Positions 1 to 9,401 of a stretch of 64,000 nt of DNA are shown in pieces. The stretch comes from Vibrio hepatarius. Its GTDB lineage: Bacteria > Pseudomonadota > Gammaproteobacteria > Enterobacterales > Vibrionaceae. Numbering within the stretch: the stretch's first letter is position 1; the number at the start of each line of letters is the position of its first letter. Where the stretch lies: assembly GCF_001274785.1 (NCBI RefSeq), contig NZ_LHPI01000019.1, positions 186,001 to 250,000 on the forward strand. The letters run 5' to 3'. The position numbers and the translations under genes are program-made. Under the pieces are notes generated by a model. That model searched no databases and was not told the DNA's origin. It worked only from the letters and a program-made list of their open reading frames with translations.

Positions 1-1
1 G

Positions 2-553
2 CGTGAACGACCAGAAGTCACTCAAACGGATCACAGCGTAAATGCTTTGCAGCTTTGGCTCGCGTTACCATCAGATCATGAAGAAGACGAGCCTGCCTTT
101 CATCACTACCCCTCAAGTTCAGTTCCAGCCGTTCGTGTTGACGACGTTCCTATTCGCGTGATGATGGGAAGTGCTTATGGTGTGATATCTCCGGTCAAAG
201 CATTCTCAAAAACACTCTATCTTGAAGCCGAGCTAAAACGAGGCCAATCATTGTTGTTGCCAACAAGCGAAGAAATGGGCGTGTATGTGGTGCACGGTCA
301 TTTACGTGCTAAAGACACCGATATGCCACAGCATTCTATGGTTGTCTTGGATAACCCTCAAGGCGTAGTTATCGAGGCAACGCAAGACTCCCGCATTGCT
401 GTGATAGGCGGTGATAGCCTTGGGAAGCGATTTATTGACTGGAATTTTGTCTCTAGCCGCAAAGAGCGGATTGAACAAGCCAAAGATGACTGGACACAAG
501 GTCGATTTGCGAAAATTCCCGGTGATGACAAGGAACTTATCCCTTTACCTTAA
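2..553 (+). CDS. pirin family protein, C-terminal part (5' end outside window)
   Basis: The reading frame is open to the left window edge, so the gene starts upstream and only about 183 C-terminal residues are visible. The stretch reading LQLWLALPSDHEEDEPAFHHY is the conserved pirin core, followed by the second cupin barrel. Pirins are cupin-fold Fe-binding proteins; bacterial members such as YhhW act as quercetin 2,3-dioxygenases in vitro or bind other enzymes. The N-terminal metal-ligand His residues fall outside the window, so catalytic competence cannot be judged. The family call is firm, the substrate unknown. Confidence 0.85.
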   Translation, partial: RERPEVTQTDHSVNALQLWLALPSDHEEDEPAFHHYPSSSVPAVRVDDVPIRVMMGSAYGVISPVKAFSKTLYLEAELKRGQSLLLPTSEEMGVYVVHGHLRAKDTDMPQHSMVVLDNPQGVVIEATQDSRIAVIGGDSLGKRFIDWNFVSSRKERIEQAKDDWTQGRFAKIPGDDKELIPLP

Positions 554-563
554 GTGGGGTATT

Positions 564-902
564 TTACAGCGAATGAACCTGCGCTTGAGTGAGCCGAGAA
601 AGCATCGTCTCGCGTCGAAGGTCGAGGATTTCATCGATTAGCTTTTGTTTGGCATTTAGGCCGAAATGCTCGGCGTAGTTATTGATTTTAACCACTTCAT
701 CCGCGTGTAGGCGGTAAACTTCACTCTTTAAACGCGTCTTCACTTCACTTTTGATTAAGCCTTGCTGTTGGAGTAGCTGAACGATCTTCTCGTCTTTCGG
801 GTGAGTTTTTTGTCCCATTTCAATATGTTGCTGTTGTTCAAATTGCCGAGAGAGCCTACTTGTCGAGTGTGACAAGTTTATGACTAATTCAGTCTTGAAC
901 AT
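564..902 (-). CDS. small hypothetical protein, helical
   Basis: A 112-residue ORF convergent with the pirin gene, ending 10 bases from its stop. I do not recognise the family. It is rich in Gln, Lys, Glu and Leu, with a predicted helical middle part and no signal peptide or membrane segment. Neither the ATG at 902 nor the internal Met29 (start near 818, beginning MGQKTHPKDEK) has a convincing Shine-Dalgarno sequence. The conserved part seems to begin near Met29, so the real protein may be about 84 residues. Confidence 0.5.
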   Translation of the reverse strand: MFKTELVINLSHSTSRLSRQFEQQQHIEMGQKTHPKDEKIVQLLQQQGLIKSEVKTRLKSEVYRLHADEVVKINNYAEHFGLNAKQKLIDEILDLRRETMLSRLTQAQVHSL

Positions 903-1286
903 GCTGCGTTTCGAAAATGGGAGGAAAATGGTAAAGGAGCAGAAGGCAAAGTCACTTCTGTTTAACCTATAGTGAACTTACTCGTTGATTAGAAAGTGTT
1001 TATGCAGTCCGCGACAGCCTTTGTCTGTAACAACCACTTCGCGGTATCTAGGAATTATCTCAACCCAGCGGTTACTTTCAAAAAATCGAGTAGAGATGCG
1101 CGTAAATGCCCGCCAACATGGAACTATGTGACTTGTACGACTCGGATGGTTTGAGATTTGTGAGGAGCCGTATTTACCGACCATACATCATACTTTAAGA
1201 TAATTATCACCATAAATTCAGTTATTTGACCAATTAAGTCTAATATATGGTTATGGATGTAAATTCGAGATAAGGCTGAGATATTC
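903..1286. other. intergenic region, no clear gene
   Basis: These 384 bases separate the small hypothetical gene from the diguanylate cyclase. A minus-strand frame at 978-1184 gives 68 residues whose C-terminal half (RFFESNRWVEIIPRYREVVV) looks protein-like, but there is no good ribosome binding site and I recognise no family. It may be a gene remnant or chance. The promoter of the downstream GTG-started gene should lie in the AT-rich stretch at about 1190-1270. Confidence 0.4.
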
Positions 1287-2642
1287 GTGTTACTAAGGAC
1301 GTACAAATTCAACCCATGGTATTTCGTTTTTTTGACGATAGCGTACCTCTTGTTTTCTCATACTGTAATCGGCTTGGTTAGCGATAAATTTGTTGAAAAA
1401 CAGGTGCAACAGGTAAGAAAAGAAGTACAGCATGAGCTGGCTTTGGTTCGATACGCTATAGAAGCGAATGTTTATCGGGATACTTTCCTTGCCGATAGCT
1501 TTGCCTCGTTTGTGGCCCTTAACCCTGATTTTGCGATGAAAAACTGGAGTGTTATCTCAGAGCAACTTCTATCCAAAGCAAGACTAGTAAGAAACATAGG
1601 CTTGGCGCCCAATGACATCATATCTCACGTTTATCCTTTGGAAGGGAACGAAAAAGCCGTCGGGTTAGATTTTCGTACCGTTCCTAATCAGTACAAAACT
1701 GTGCTGCTCGCGAAAGAGAGTAAGAATGTATATATCGCCGGACCATTAGAGCTGGTGCAAGGGGGCAGGGCAATTATCGCTCGATATCCAATATTCACTG
1801 ATATACCACATAATAATGAATATTGGGGGGGACTCAGTGTTGTGATTAACTATGAAAAGTTAATCGAAAAGTCAAACCTTCACACGTTGAAAGGAGTAGA
1901 CATTGCTCTAGTGGCTAGTCAACAAGATCAACTAATCGAAGGGGACGAAAAGGTTATAACGGAGTACGATGTCATTTATCCCATCTACCTGCCCAATGGT
2001 AACTGGACGTTGTTTGCGAAATATACCGATTTTGATGAAATCGAAAGTATTGGTAGTTTTAAGGTTTTATTTTCTGCACTTGGTTGGATGACATTCAGTG
2101 TTATTTATATCTTAGTTTTATTCCTAATTAACAACTACTTACGTGCTCACAAACTCTCGCTACATGACGAGTTGACGAAATTGCCCAATAGACGTTATTT
2201 GTTCAATGAGTTGGAGCGGATCATGTCAAGAAAAGGTGCTTCGGTTCAATTTACCGTTTTAAATATTGATTTAAATAAATTTAAGGCAATTAACGATTCG
2301 CTAGGGCATGAGGCAGGAGATGAAGTTTTAAAACATACTGCGTCATTGCTGACTCGATGTGTGCGATCATCAGATTTTGTTTCACGAGTAGGTGGTGATG
2401 AGTTCGTTGTAGTTTTACAGCGATCCGCGAAACCTGAAGACGTTGAACAAGTCATTCGAAATATACATTCTTTTATAGAAAACAATGTATTACGTTGGAA
2501 TGACCACAAAATATGGTTATCAATTAGTATTGGATATTGTAGCTATATCGGTAAAGCTGACCCATCAGCAATCAATGACATTCTGTCAAAAGCAGACAAG
2601 AGTATGTATCAAGAAAAGCGCGCTTATGAACCTGCGACATGA
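1287..2642 (+). CDS. membrane diguanylate cyclase, CHASE-GGDEF
   Basis: The 451-residue protein makes cyclic di-GMP from two GTP. It has an N-terminal membrane helix (about 11-30), a periplasmic CHASE-type sensor region (about 45-240), a second membrane helix (about 258-285) and a cytoplasmic GGDEF domain. The catalytic motif GGDEF is intact at 369-373. An RSSD motif five residues before it is a canonical product-inhibition I-site, so an active, feedback-controlled enzyme is expected. The start is GTG with TAAGG 11 bases upstream. The periplasmic ligand is unknown. The gene appears to stand alone. Confidence 0.9.
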   Translation: MLLRTYKFNPWYFVFLTIAYLLFSHTVIGLVSDKFVEKQVQQVRKEVQHELALVRYAIEANVYRDTFLADSFASFVALNPDFAMKNWSVISEQLLSKARLVRNIGLAPNDIISHVYPLEGNEKAVGLDFRTVPNQYKTVLLAKESKNVYIAGPLELVQGGRAIIARYPIFTDIPHNNEYWGGLSVVINYEKLIEKSNLHTLKGVDIALVASQQDQLIEGDEKVITEYDVIYPIYLPNGNWTLFAKYTDFDEIESIGSFKVLFSALGWMTFSVIYILVLFLINNYLRAHKLSLHDELTKLPNRRYLFNELERIMSRKGASVQFTVLNIDLNKFKAINDSLGHEAGDEVLKHTASLLTRCVRSSDFVSRVGGDEFVVVLQRSAKPEDVEQVIRNIHSFIENNVLRWNDHKIWLSISIGYCSYIGKADPSAINDILSKADKSMYQEKRAYEPAT

Positions 2643-2719
2643 AGCGCGATAAGAGTTGATTAGATTGCCTGAAAGACGTCGTCAATCAGACAGTTAACCA
2701 TCTAACTTAGTTAGGTTGC

Positions 2720-4210
2720 TTAAGCATTGTTTAGGTAACGCGTTTTCAAATGTTGTTTGAAATACGTTGCGTTAAGTGTTTCACCTGTCGCTTGTTTCAC
2801 CAATTCATCTGTAGTGAGTAAGCTGCCTTTACTCCAAATATTGTCTGAAAGCCAAGTGAAGATCGGTGTTAAATCACCAGATTGAATCACTGAATCCACA
2901 TCCACGCTTTGCTTCATTGACGCCATAAATTGTGCTGCGTACATCGCGCCCAATGTATAACTCGGGAAGTAACCAAACGCGCCATCTGTCCAGTGAATAT
3001 CCTGCATACAGCCATTTTTATAGTTATCTTTGGTCGACAAACCCAAGTAGCTTTGCATTTTTAGATCCCAAAGTTCAGGGATATCGGTGTGCTTGATTTG
3101 ACCGTTGATCAGATCTCGCTCAATCTCATAACGCAAGATAACGTGCGCAGGGTAGGTGAGTTCGTCTGCATCAACACGGATGAAGTCTTTTTTCACGCGC
3201 GTGTAGAGCTTTTGAAAGTTATCCTGTGAGAACAGGTTTGCATCGTGGCCAGTGAAGTGTTGGCCTGCAAGGCGTGCGAGATGGGCGATAAAAGCATCGT
3301 GTCGACCAACCTGCATTTCAAAGAACAGCGATTGTGACTCGTGAATGCCCATAGAGCGCGCTTCACCTGAAGGTAGACCCGCTAGTGACTTTGGTAAGCC
3401 TTGTTCGTAACGAGCGTGACCTGTCTCGTGTACGATCCCCATCAACGACTGTACGAATTCTTGCTCATCGTAGCGCGTGGTAATACGTACATCGCTTGGC
3501 ACGCCGCCACAGAATGGGTGAACGCTTTCATCAAGTCGGCCGTGCTCAAAATCAAACTGCAAAAGCTTCATTACGTCTAACCCCAGCGCCTTCTGAGTTT
3601 CACTTGGGAAGCGGCCTTGCGGCTCAATGAATTTTTCTGCAGATTGCTTCTCGATCGCTTGGTCGATCATCTCTGGAAGCCAGCTTTTCACATCGCTAAA
3701 CAGCACATCTAGAGACTCAGTTGTCGTACCGGGTTCATAGATATCAAGCATTGCGTCGTACGCAGAAAGGCCGGTAGCTTCTGCGCGAATCTGCGCTTCT
3801 TCCTGAGACAGCTTAACCACTTCCGCCCAGTTCTTCTCAAAACCTTGCCAGTCGTTTTGGCCGCGCTGAGTGCGCCATGCATGTTCACATTTTGAGCCAG
3901 CTAATGACTTGGCCTGCACGAGTGATTCAGGTAGAACGTTCGCTTGTAGCCAAGTGCGTTTAAGCTCACGCAATGTCGCGCTGTCTTGGGCATTTAGCGA
4001 TTCTTGCTCGGCTTCAGCAAACCAATCTGCTAACTGTGGCTGTGTTTGCAAGTTGTGCATGTGAACAGACAACTCTGCCATCGCCTCTGATCGAGCTTGG
4101 CTGCCACCGCTTGGCATTACAGCTGCTTGGTCCCAGCCACAAATCGCGGCTAGATGTTGAAAATGAGAAAGTTTTTGAGAGTGTGCTTTGAGTTTTTCGA
4201 ATGCGCTCAT
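2720..4210 (-). CDS. M32 family metallocarboxypeptidase (carboxypeptidase Taq type)
   Basis: A zinc carboxypeptidase of the thermostable carboxypeptidase 1 family, which removes C-terminal residues from peptides in the cytoplasm. The HExxH zinc site reads HETGH at residues 261-265, and the third ligand Glu lies in the following HESQS motif near residue 291. The chosen ATG at 4210 (MSAFEKLKAHSQ) has GGAAGG just upstream and gives 496 residues, the usual family length; an upstream in-frame extension to 4252 lacks these features. The gene is monocistronic and divergent from the LysE gene. Confidence 0.92.
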   Translation of the reverse strand: MSAFEKLKAHSQKLSHFQHLAAICGWDQAAVMPSGGSQARSEAMAELSVHMHNLQTQPQLADWFAEAEQESLNAQDSATLRELKRTWLQANVLPESLVQAKSLAGSKCEHAWRTQRGQNDWQGFEKNWAEVVKLSQEEAQIRAEATGLSAYDAMLDIYEPGTTTESLDVLFSDVKSWLPEMIDQAIEKQSAEKFIEPQGRFPSETQKALGLDVMKLLQFDFEHGRLDESVHPFCGGVPSDVRITTRYDEQEFVQSLMGIVHETGHARYEQGLPKSLAGLPSGEARSMGIHESQSLFFEMQVGRHDAFIAHLARLAGQHFTGHDANLFSQDNFQKLYTRVKKDFIRVDADELTYPAHVILRYEIERDLINGQIKHTDIPELWDLKMQSYLGLSTKDNYKNGCMQDIHWTDGAFGYFPSYTLGAMYAAQFMASMKQSVDVDSVIQSGDLTPIFTWLSDNIWSKGSLLTTDELVKQATGETLNATYFKQHLKTRYLNNA

Positions 4211-4419
4211 GTGTCGCCTTCCATGACTATAGAGAAAACAAAAGTTTACCAACGCTGCATGAGCTTACCAAGTCATTCGCAAAGAAATTGTCGCGACTTA
4301 GTGTAAAGCGCATGAGAAGGCGAGGTTTTAAGGGGGTGATGAAATAAATTTGATTGAAATGCCCGTGTAAATATGACAATAAAGGATCAGTTTTATCTTT
4401 TTGCTTGGTGGATGTAAGC

Positions 4420-5055
4420 GTGATACACAATTTTGAAGCGTTTTTGATCGCGATAACCATACTGACGTTAACTCCAGGGTTGGATACGGCGTTGGTGATT
4501 CGTAATTCTTCCCGTGGTGGATTCACCGACGGTGCCGTTACCAGCTTGGGTATTTGCCTTGGTTTGTTTGTCCACGCGACTTTTTCTGCGATTGGTATTT
4601 CAGCCATTCTTGCTCAATCGGCAGAGCTGTTTCATTTGGTTAAGATGGTGGGTGCAGCGTATCTGATTTACTTGGGTTTAACGACGTTGCGAGGTTTGTG
4701 GAAAAACCATGCGGCGCCTCAAGCCGCGACAGGCTCGGTTGCTCGCCATGAGTTCAGCTTCTCTCGCTCAATGCGTGAAGGGTTCTTGTCTAACGTACTA
4801 AATCCGAAAACGGCGGTGTTTTATCTTGCTTTCTTACCGCAGTTTATCAATCCGGAAGGCTCTGCATTTTTGCAGTCGACCCTGATGGCATCGATTCACT
4901 TTGTGATCGCGATGGTATGGCAATGTGGTCTTGCTGGCGCGTTAACCTCGGCAAAAAACTTACTCAAAAGCGCGCGTTTCATGCACTGGATGGAAGGCAC
5001 AACCGGTGTAGTGCTGGTGGGGCTTGGCGTCAAATTGATGTTGGAAGATAAGTAA
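4420..5055 (+). CDS. LysE/RhtB family amino-acid exporter
   Basis: A protein of about 211 residues with five to six hydrophobic segments and the family signature LTPGLDTALVIRNSSRGG near the N-terminus. It also has the typical NPKTAVFYLAFLPQF segment in the middle. LysE/RhtB proteins export amino acids or related metabolites across the inner membrane; the substrate cannot be deduced here. I chose the GTG at 4420 because GGTGGA lies seven bases upstream and the resulting length is normal. An ATG at 4354 would add 22 residues with no similarity to the family. Confidence 0.88.
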   Translation: MIHNFEAFLIAITILTLTPGLDTALVIRNSSRGGFTDGAVTSLGICLGLFVHATFSAIGISAILAQSAELFHLVKMVGAAYLIYLGLTTLRGLWKNHAAPQAATGSVARHEFSFSRSMREGFLSNVLNPKTAVFYLAFLPQFINPEGSAFLQSTLMASIHFVIAMVWQCGLAGALTSAKNLLKSARFMHWMEGTTGVVLVGLGVKLMLEDK

Positions 5056-5074
5056 TTGGGATTCCCAAACTAAC

Positions 5075-5102
5075 AAAAGAGCGACGGTGACGTCGCTCTT
5101 TT
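5075..5102. terminator. bidirectional rho-independent terminator
   Basis: A perfect 12-bp stem beginning AAAAGAGCGACG with a GTGA loop, and A/T tracts on both sides. It sits between the convergent lysE-like and marR-like genes. Confidence 0.9.
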
Positions 5103-5121
5103 ACTATCTATGGGCTGTAAA

Positions 5122-5571
5122 TTACTTGGTGAGTGTTGCCACTGACTTTCTCAGCGCGTCTAGCGTTTGGCAAAGGTCGCGATATTGCGTCGCGGTCAAA
5201 CCATCAAGGATTTGTGATTCCCACGCCATCGCACGCGGAACGATGTGCTGGTAAAGCTCCAACCCTTTCTCGGTTAGCTCAATTTTAGACGCGCGCAAAT
5301 CGTTTTCTGATTTGGTGCGTTTGATCAACTGCTTGTCTTCGAGAATGGTTAACGTGCGTGACACTTTCACTTTGTCGAGCTTAGTGATTTCGGATAGGTC
5401 ACGGGCAATCACATTTTCACGCGCTGCTAAGTTGGCGATGATTCTCCACTCTGAGCGGGTAATACCAAATTCTTTCTTGTACAGAGTCGCGAGACTCTCT
5501 GAGACTTGCTCGGAAGTCTGTATCAGTTTGTAAGGTAAGAAGTTGTCTAGTGAAAATGCAAATTGTCCCAT
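5122..5571 (-). CDS. MarR family transcriptional regulator
   Basis: A 149-residue winged-helix regulator. The segment ITRSEWRIIANLAARENVIA followed by DLSEITKLDKVKVSRTLTIL is the typical MarR helix-turn-helix and recognition helix, with the wing after it (IKRTKSENDLRASKIELTEKG). It ends convergent to the LysE gene and lies immediately downstream of the TRAP transporter genes on the same strand (10-base gap from dctM). It is probably cotranscribed with them and controls the divergent catabolic cluster, perhaps by sensing the imported acid or a CoA thioester. The target is inferred from position only. Confidence 0.88.
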   Translation of the reverse strand: MGQFAFSLDNFLPYKLIQTSEQVSESLATLYKKEFGITRSEWRIIANLAARENVIARDLSEITKLDKVKVSRTLTILEDKQLIKRTKSENDLRASKIELTEKGLELYQHIVPRAMAWESQILDGLTATQYRDLCQTLDALRKSVATLTK

Positions 5572-5581
5572 GTTCCCTCAA

Positions 5582-6886
5582 TTAACCGCTGTATAGCCAA
5601 TGTGGTAAAGCTAATGACAATGCTGGAATCAGTGCAACGAGCACCAATCGAAGCATGTCTACCGTCCAAAATGGGATGATACCTTTAAAGATGGTCTTCG
5701 TCTTTATATCTTTCACCACACCAGAGAGGACAAAAACATTCATCCCGACAGGAGGAGTGATCAAGCTGATCTCCGTTACTACAACTACAAGAATGCCAAA
5801 CCAAACTAGGTCGTAGCCCAAGCTTTCTACTAATGGGAAGAAGATAGGCACGGTTAACAGCAGCATCGACATACTTTCAAAGATACAACCGAGAACAATG
5901 TAGATACAGATAATCGCAATGATCACCATAAATGGTGCCATGTTCATGCTGGTAATCAGTTCCAACAGTTGATTGGTGAATCCAGAGCGGTTGATGAAGT
6001 TTGAAAAGATCAACGCAGAAATCACCACACTGAATAGCACGCCAGTTGTTTTGGCCGAGTCGAGCAGGATTTCATGCAACACTTTGATGGTAATTGCGCG
6101 CTTCATCATGGCGATCAGTAAAGCGCCCGCCGCGCCGATGCCTGCCGCTTCAGTTGGGGTAAACGCACCCGCGTAAATGCCGCCCATCACCAAAATGAAT
6201 AGCGCAATGGTCGATAGCACACCTTTTAGCGCAACCAAACGCTGTGGCCAAGGTACACGCTCCATTGGTGGTGCCATCGTGGGCTGACGGTGCACCGTCC
6301 AGCGGACCGCAACCAGGTACAATACGACGCCTAAAATGCCTGGGACTAAGCCCGCCGCAAACAGTTCACGAATGCTGGTTTCGGTCAGTAGCCCATAGAC
6401 CACCAACATAACGCTTGGCGGGATCAAAATCCCGAGAGTTCCGCCCGCTGCGATAGATGCGGCAGCCAAGCTGTCTTGATAGCCGTATTTACGCATCGGT
6501 GGCATGGCAACTTTCGACATCGTTGCCGCAGTCGCCAAGCTAGAGCCACAAATCGCAGAGAATCCACCACAAGCAAGGATTGTCGCCATGGATAGCCCGC
6601 CTTTACGGTGCCCCACAAACGCGTTGCTGGCTGCGTAAAGCTCTTGTGAAATACCGGCTCGGTTGACCAAGTTGCCCATCAGTACAAACAATGGAATGAC
6701 GGAGAGGCTGTAATCTTGACCAGTGTCGATGATGCGTCGCGCCGCCATTGATAACGTCGCAGACCAGTTAAAGTCGACCAGAACACCAAAGCCAACAAAA
6801 CCGACGATCCCCATCGCGTACGCCAATGGAATACGCAATAAAACCAAAATAAGGAGGGCTGCAAATCCCACTAATGTTACCGTCAT
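5582..6886 (-). CDS. dctM: TRAP transporter large permease (DctM-like)
   Basis: A 434-residue membrane protein with about 12 hydrophobic segments. It carries the DctM signatures GNLVNRAGI, CGGFSAICGSSLATAATM and GILIPPSVMLVVYGLLTETS. It forms the transport subunit of a sodium-driven tripartite ATP-independent carboxylate transporter in the inner membrane. Its start overlaps the dctQ stop by four bases, so translation is likely coupled. The substrate is unknown; neighbours suggest an aromatic or other organic acid feeding the divergent catabolic genes. Confidence 0.93.
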   Translation of the reverse strand: MTVTLVGFAALLILVLLRIPLAYAMGIVGFVGFGVLVDFNWSATLSMAARRIIDTGQDYSLSVIPLFVLMGNLVNRAGISQELYAASNAFVGHRKGGLSMATILACGGFSAICGSSLATAATMSKVAMPPMRKYGYQDSLAAASIAAGGTLGILIPPSVMLVVYGLLTETSIRELFAAGLVPGILGVVLYLVAVRWTVHRQPTMAPPMERVPWPQRLVALKGVLSTIALFILVMGGIYAGAFTPTEAAGIGAAGALLIAMMKRAITIKVLHEILLDSAKTTGVLFSVVISALIFSNFINRSGFTNQLLELITSMNMAPFMVIIAIICIYIVLGCIFESMSMLLLTVPIFFPLVESLGYDLVWFGILVVVVTEISLITPPVGMNVFVLSGVVKDIKTKTIFKGIIPFWTVDMLRLVLVALIPALSLALPHWLYSG

Positions 6887-7398
6887 GAGTCACTCTCCTG
6901 TGTGGAATTGCTAACGGGCGTTTTGCTAAACAAGTATTGGAACGCCAATGCCAAAGCGATAACCATCGAAATCCAGCCGATAAACGAGACAAAATACATC
7001 ACATAGCCGATAGGAATTTCGAGTACGTCAGTGGTTTCACCATAAGAGAGTGAACGCGCGCCTAAGCCCCATACTTTCCAAGCGATCAAACCGAGTGCAA
7101 ACGCACTACATAGATTGATGAACGCTTGGCGCAGATTGGTCAGTGAGACTGGAAACCAGTCATCTAACAAGTCGACACAAATGTGTTCTTCGCTCCAGGT
7201 AATCAACGAAAACGCGGAAAAGACCACAATCGCCAGCATGATCTCGACCAGTTCGACACCGCCGGGAAACGGACTATTAAAGAAATAGCGTCCGACGACA
7301 TCGATGACGGTAAGCACCAGCATGCAAAACAGGGTAAATGAAGCAATTACGCCCAGTATCTGGCGCAATTGCTTAAGGACAGAAAAGGTCAAGTTCAT
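6883..7398 (-). CDS. dctQ: TRAP transporter small permease (DctQ-like)
   Basis: A 171-residue protein with four hydrophobic segments, the normal DctQ layout. The stretch GRYFFNSPFPGGVELVEIM is the family hallmark (R-Y-F-F-N-x-P-x-x-G...E). It pairs with DctM in the inner membrane. It abuts dctP (the ATG overlaps the dctP stop by one base) and overlaps dctM by four bases, giving the order dctP-dctQ-dctM-marR in one transcript. Confidence 0.92.
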   Translation of the reverse strand: MNLTFSVLKQLRQILGVIASFTLFCMLVLTVIDVVGRYFFNSPFPGGVELVEIMLAIVVFSAFSLITWSEEHICVDLLDDWFPVSLTNLRQAFINLCSAFALGLIAWKVWGLGARSLSYGETTDVLEIPIGYVMYFVSFIGWISMVIALALAFQYLFSKTPVSNSTQESDS

Positions 7399-8429
7399 TA
7401 CTCAGCTCCAAGAAGCTCAACTTGCTCGTGGTAGTACGCCAAAGCTTCTTCTGGGTTGCTGATGCGGCGTTTCTTCGCTGTTTTCAGCCACTCTTCTTCT
7501 AGGCCTTGTGCGAAACTCTTCGCTTGCGAAACCATCTCTGGTGACGCTTCTTGAATGTTGCCGTTTCTCGCAAGTGTATCTTCTACGCCAGCTTGGTCTG
7601 CTTGGTCCATCATTTGGCCAAATAGGCGAGACAGTTTTTCACCCGATACCGACAGTACCGCCTCACGGTCTTTTGCTGACAGGCTATCCAACGTATCTGG
7701 GTTCATTAAGATACTGAAGCTGCCGCGATACAAGCCGCCAGGGAAGGTGATAACGTTTGGCGCGACTTCATTCAGGCGGAAGCTTTTCAACGCCTCAAGT
7801 GTGAGGAAAGCACCGTCAACGACGCCTTGAGAAAGGGCTTCGTATACTTTGGTTGGTGGAAGTGCCACCGGAGCAACGCCCATTTTCTTGCCAAGTACCG
7901 ACATTACTTCGCCTGCAACGCGCATTTTTTTGCCGTCTAGATCGTCAAACGAGTTCACTTTCTCACGAGTAATGATCGTGCCCGGACCATGAACTCCAAC
8001 ACCGAGTACCACGGTGCCACGGTGTTCTTTACCTTTTTTCAGATACTTATCAAAGACGCGCCAGTAAGCTGCAGAAGCTTGTTCAGATGAGAGGGTGTTA
8101 GAAAAAGTTGGGATCTCTGGTAGCGTCGTCAACTCAAAACGTCCGGGTTTAAAACCATGAAAGTACCAAGTGACGTCTGCAACGCCATCCGTGATCATAT
8201 CCGCTTGTGCTGGTGGCGGCGCCATATTGTGCTCAATTCGAATATCGACTCTTCCTTCCGTGGCTTCGTTGACCCATTTGCCCCATGTCGGCCACACCAA
8301 AGTATTAATTCCGTGGTTGGGTGAACCCCAAGAACTAATGATCAATGTTTTTTCAGCCGCGAAAGCTGAAGTGGTGGTTCCAATGCATGTTGAAGCGGCA
8401 GCAATCAAAGTCAAAACTAACTTCTTCAT
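7398..8429 (-). CDS. dctP: TRAP transporter periplasmic solute-binding protein (DctP-like)
   Basis: A 343-residue protein starting MKKLVLTLIAAAS with a Sec signal peptide cut after SAFA. The mature part has the TRAP binding-protein fold signatures, including GVGVHGPGTIITREKVNS and DDLDGKKMRVAGEVM. In this family an Arg (here in the KKMRVAG segment) normally holds the substrate carboxylate. The start at 8429 has AGGTGAGG six to eight bases upstream and is preferred over an ATG four codons earlier. It is the first gene of the transporter operon, divergent from the isomerase gene at 8688. Confidence 0.92.
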   Translation of the reverse strand: MKKLVLTLIAAASTCIGTTTSAFAAEKTLIISSWGSPNHGINTLVWPTWGKWVNEATEGRVDIRIEHNMAPPPAQADMITDGVADVTWYFHGFKPGRFELTTLPEIPTFSNTLSSEQASAAYWRVFDKYLKKGKEHRGTVVLGVGVHGPGTIITREKVNSFDDLDGKKMRVAGEVMSVLGKKMGVAPVALPPTKVYEALSQGVVDGAFLTLEALKSFRLNEVAPNVITFPGGLYRGSFSILMNPDTLDSLSAKDREAVLSVSGEKLSRLFGQMMDQADQAGVEDTLARNGNIQEASPEMVSQAKSFAQGLEEEWLKTAKKRRISNPEEALAYYHEQVELLGAE

Positions 8430-8687
8430 TTTTAACCTCACCTGTTACTTTTGTAACTTTATTTTTTGAGTGTTTGCGATTCTCGCTCGGATTTTCGGCT
8501 TGTTATTTCGCCTTTCCCCACAAATCAAAGCACATTGAATGGATAAAAACAACATTAATGTAAGGTATTTGTTACGACAATGTATAAATGTTTGCACATT
8601 AATCTTGGTTTGTGTATAAGTTAATTACAAATGAAACTAAATGATTGTATGTTTGAACGAGCGGATTGATGACGAAAGGTAACCAGA
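8430..8687. promoter_or_regulatory. divergent promoter region of the TRAP and catabolic operons
   Basis: An AT-rich 258-base region between dctP and the isomerase gene must hold both promoters. TTGTTACGACAA at 8569-8580 is a short inverted repeat (TTGT/ACAA arms) of the kind MarR proteins bind. Further AT-rich direct and inverted half-repeats follow to about 8640. The operator assignment is inference. Confidence 0.35.
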
Positions 8688-9329
8688 ATGAGTGAGAGAA
8701 CTGAGATTAAATTGTATGACTACGTGCGTTCGACGGCGGCTTATCGAGTGAGAATCGCGCTGAATCTAAAACAACTGGCGTATCAGTCTATACCCGTCTC
8801 ATTGCTCGACGGTGAACAGCGTAGTGCGGAATACCTAAGCTTGAACCCTACTGGTTTAGTGCCTTCGTTGGAGATCGGTGAGGGCGTTATCACTCAATCT
8901 TTAGCAATCATCGAATATTTGGAAGAGCAGTATCCAGAGCCTGCTCTTTTGCCTACCGATCCAATGAAAAGAGCAGAGTGCCGAGCATTGGCTTTGGATA
9001 TCGCGTGCGACATTCATCCACTGAACAATTTACGAGTGTTAAAGCATTTAACATCGACACTTGGCCACAGCGAGCAAGAAAAGCTGGCTTGGTATCACCA
9101 CTGGTTAAAGCAAGGGTTTGCCGCCATTGAAAGCAAGCTCGCCCAGAGTGATTCCCCGTTTTGCTGTGGGACAGAGCCCACCATGGCTGACGTTTGTCTT
9201 GTCCCACAGCTTTTTAATGCGCGCCGTTTTGAACTGGATTTAATGCCTTATCCAAGAATGGTCGAGGTTGAGCAGAACTGCCTAGCGTTGGCCGCGTTTG
9301 CCAATGCAAGCCCAGACAAATCGGTATAA
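8688..9329 (+). CDS. maleylacetoacetate/maleylpyruvate isomerase-like zeta GST
   Basis: A 213-residue glutathione S-transferase of the zeta class. The N-terminal motif (YVRSTAAYRVRIALNL) is the S-S/T-x-A-x-R-V-R-I signature that holds the catalytic Ser and glutathione. The ITQSLAIIEYLEE and DIHPLNNLRVL segments are also typical. The reaction would be cis-trans isomerisation of a maleyl ring-cleavage product to the fumaryl form. It is a clear paralogue of the gene at 26099. It has a good ribosome binding site (AAGGTAACC) and is first of six catabolic genes on this strand. Confidence 0.88.
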   Translation: MSERTEIKLYDYVRSTAAYRVRIALNLKQLAYQSIPVSLLDGEQRSAEYLSLNPTGLVPSLEIGEGVITQSLAIIEYLEEQYPEPALLPTDPMKRAECRALALDIACDIHPLNNLRVLKHLTSTLGHSEQEKLAWYHHWLKQGFAAIESKLAQSDSPFCCGTEPTMADVCLVPQLFNARRFELDLMPYPRMVEVEQNCLALAAFANASPDKSV

Positions 9330-9401
9330 CGGCGCGTGTTGGAAAAGTATCCACTGCGCGCAAGTAAAGTTAATGAAACAGAGTAATGACAGAGGCTAAC
9401 C

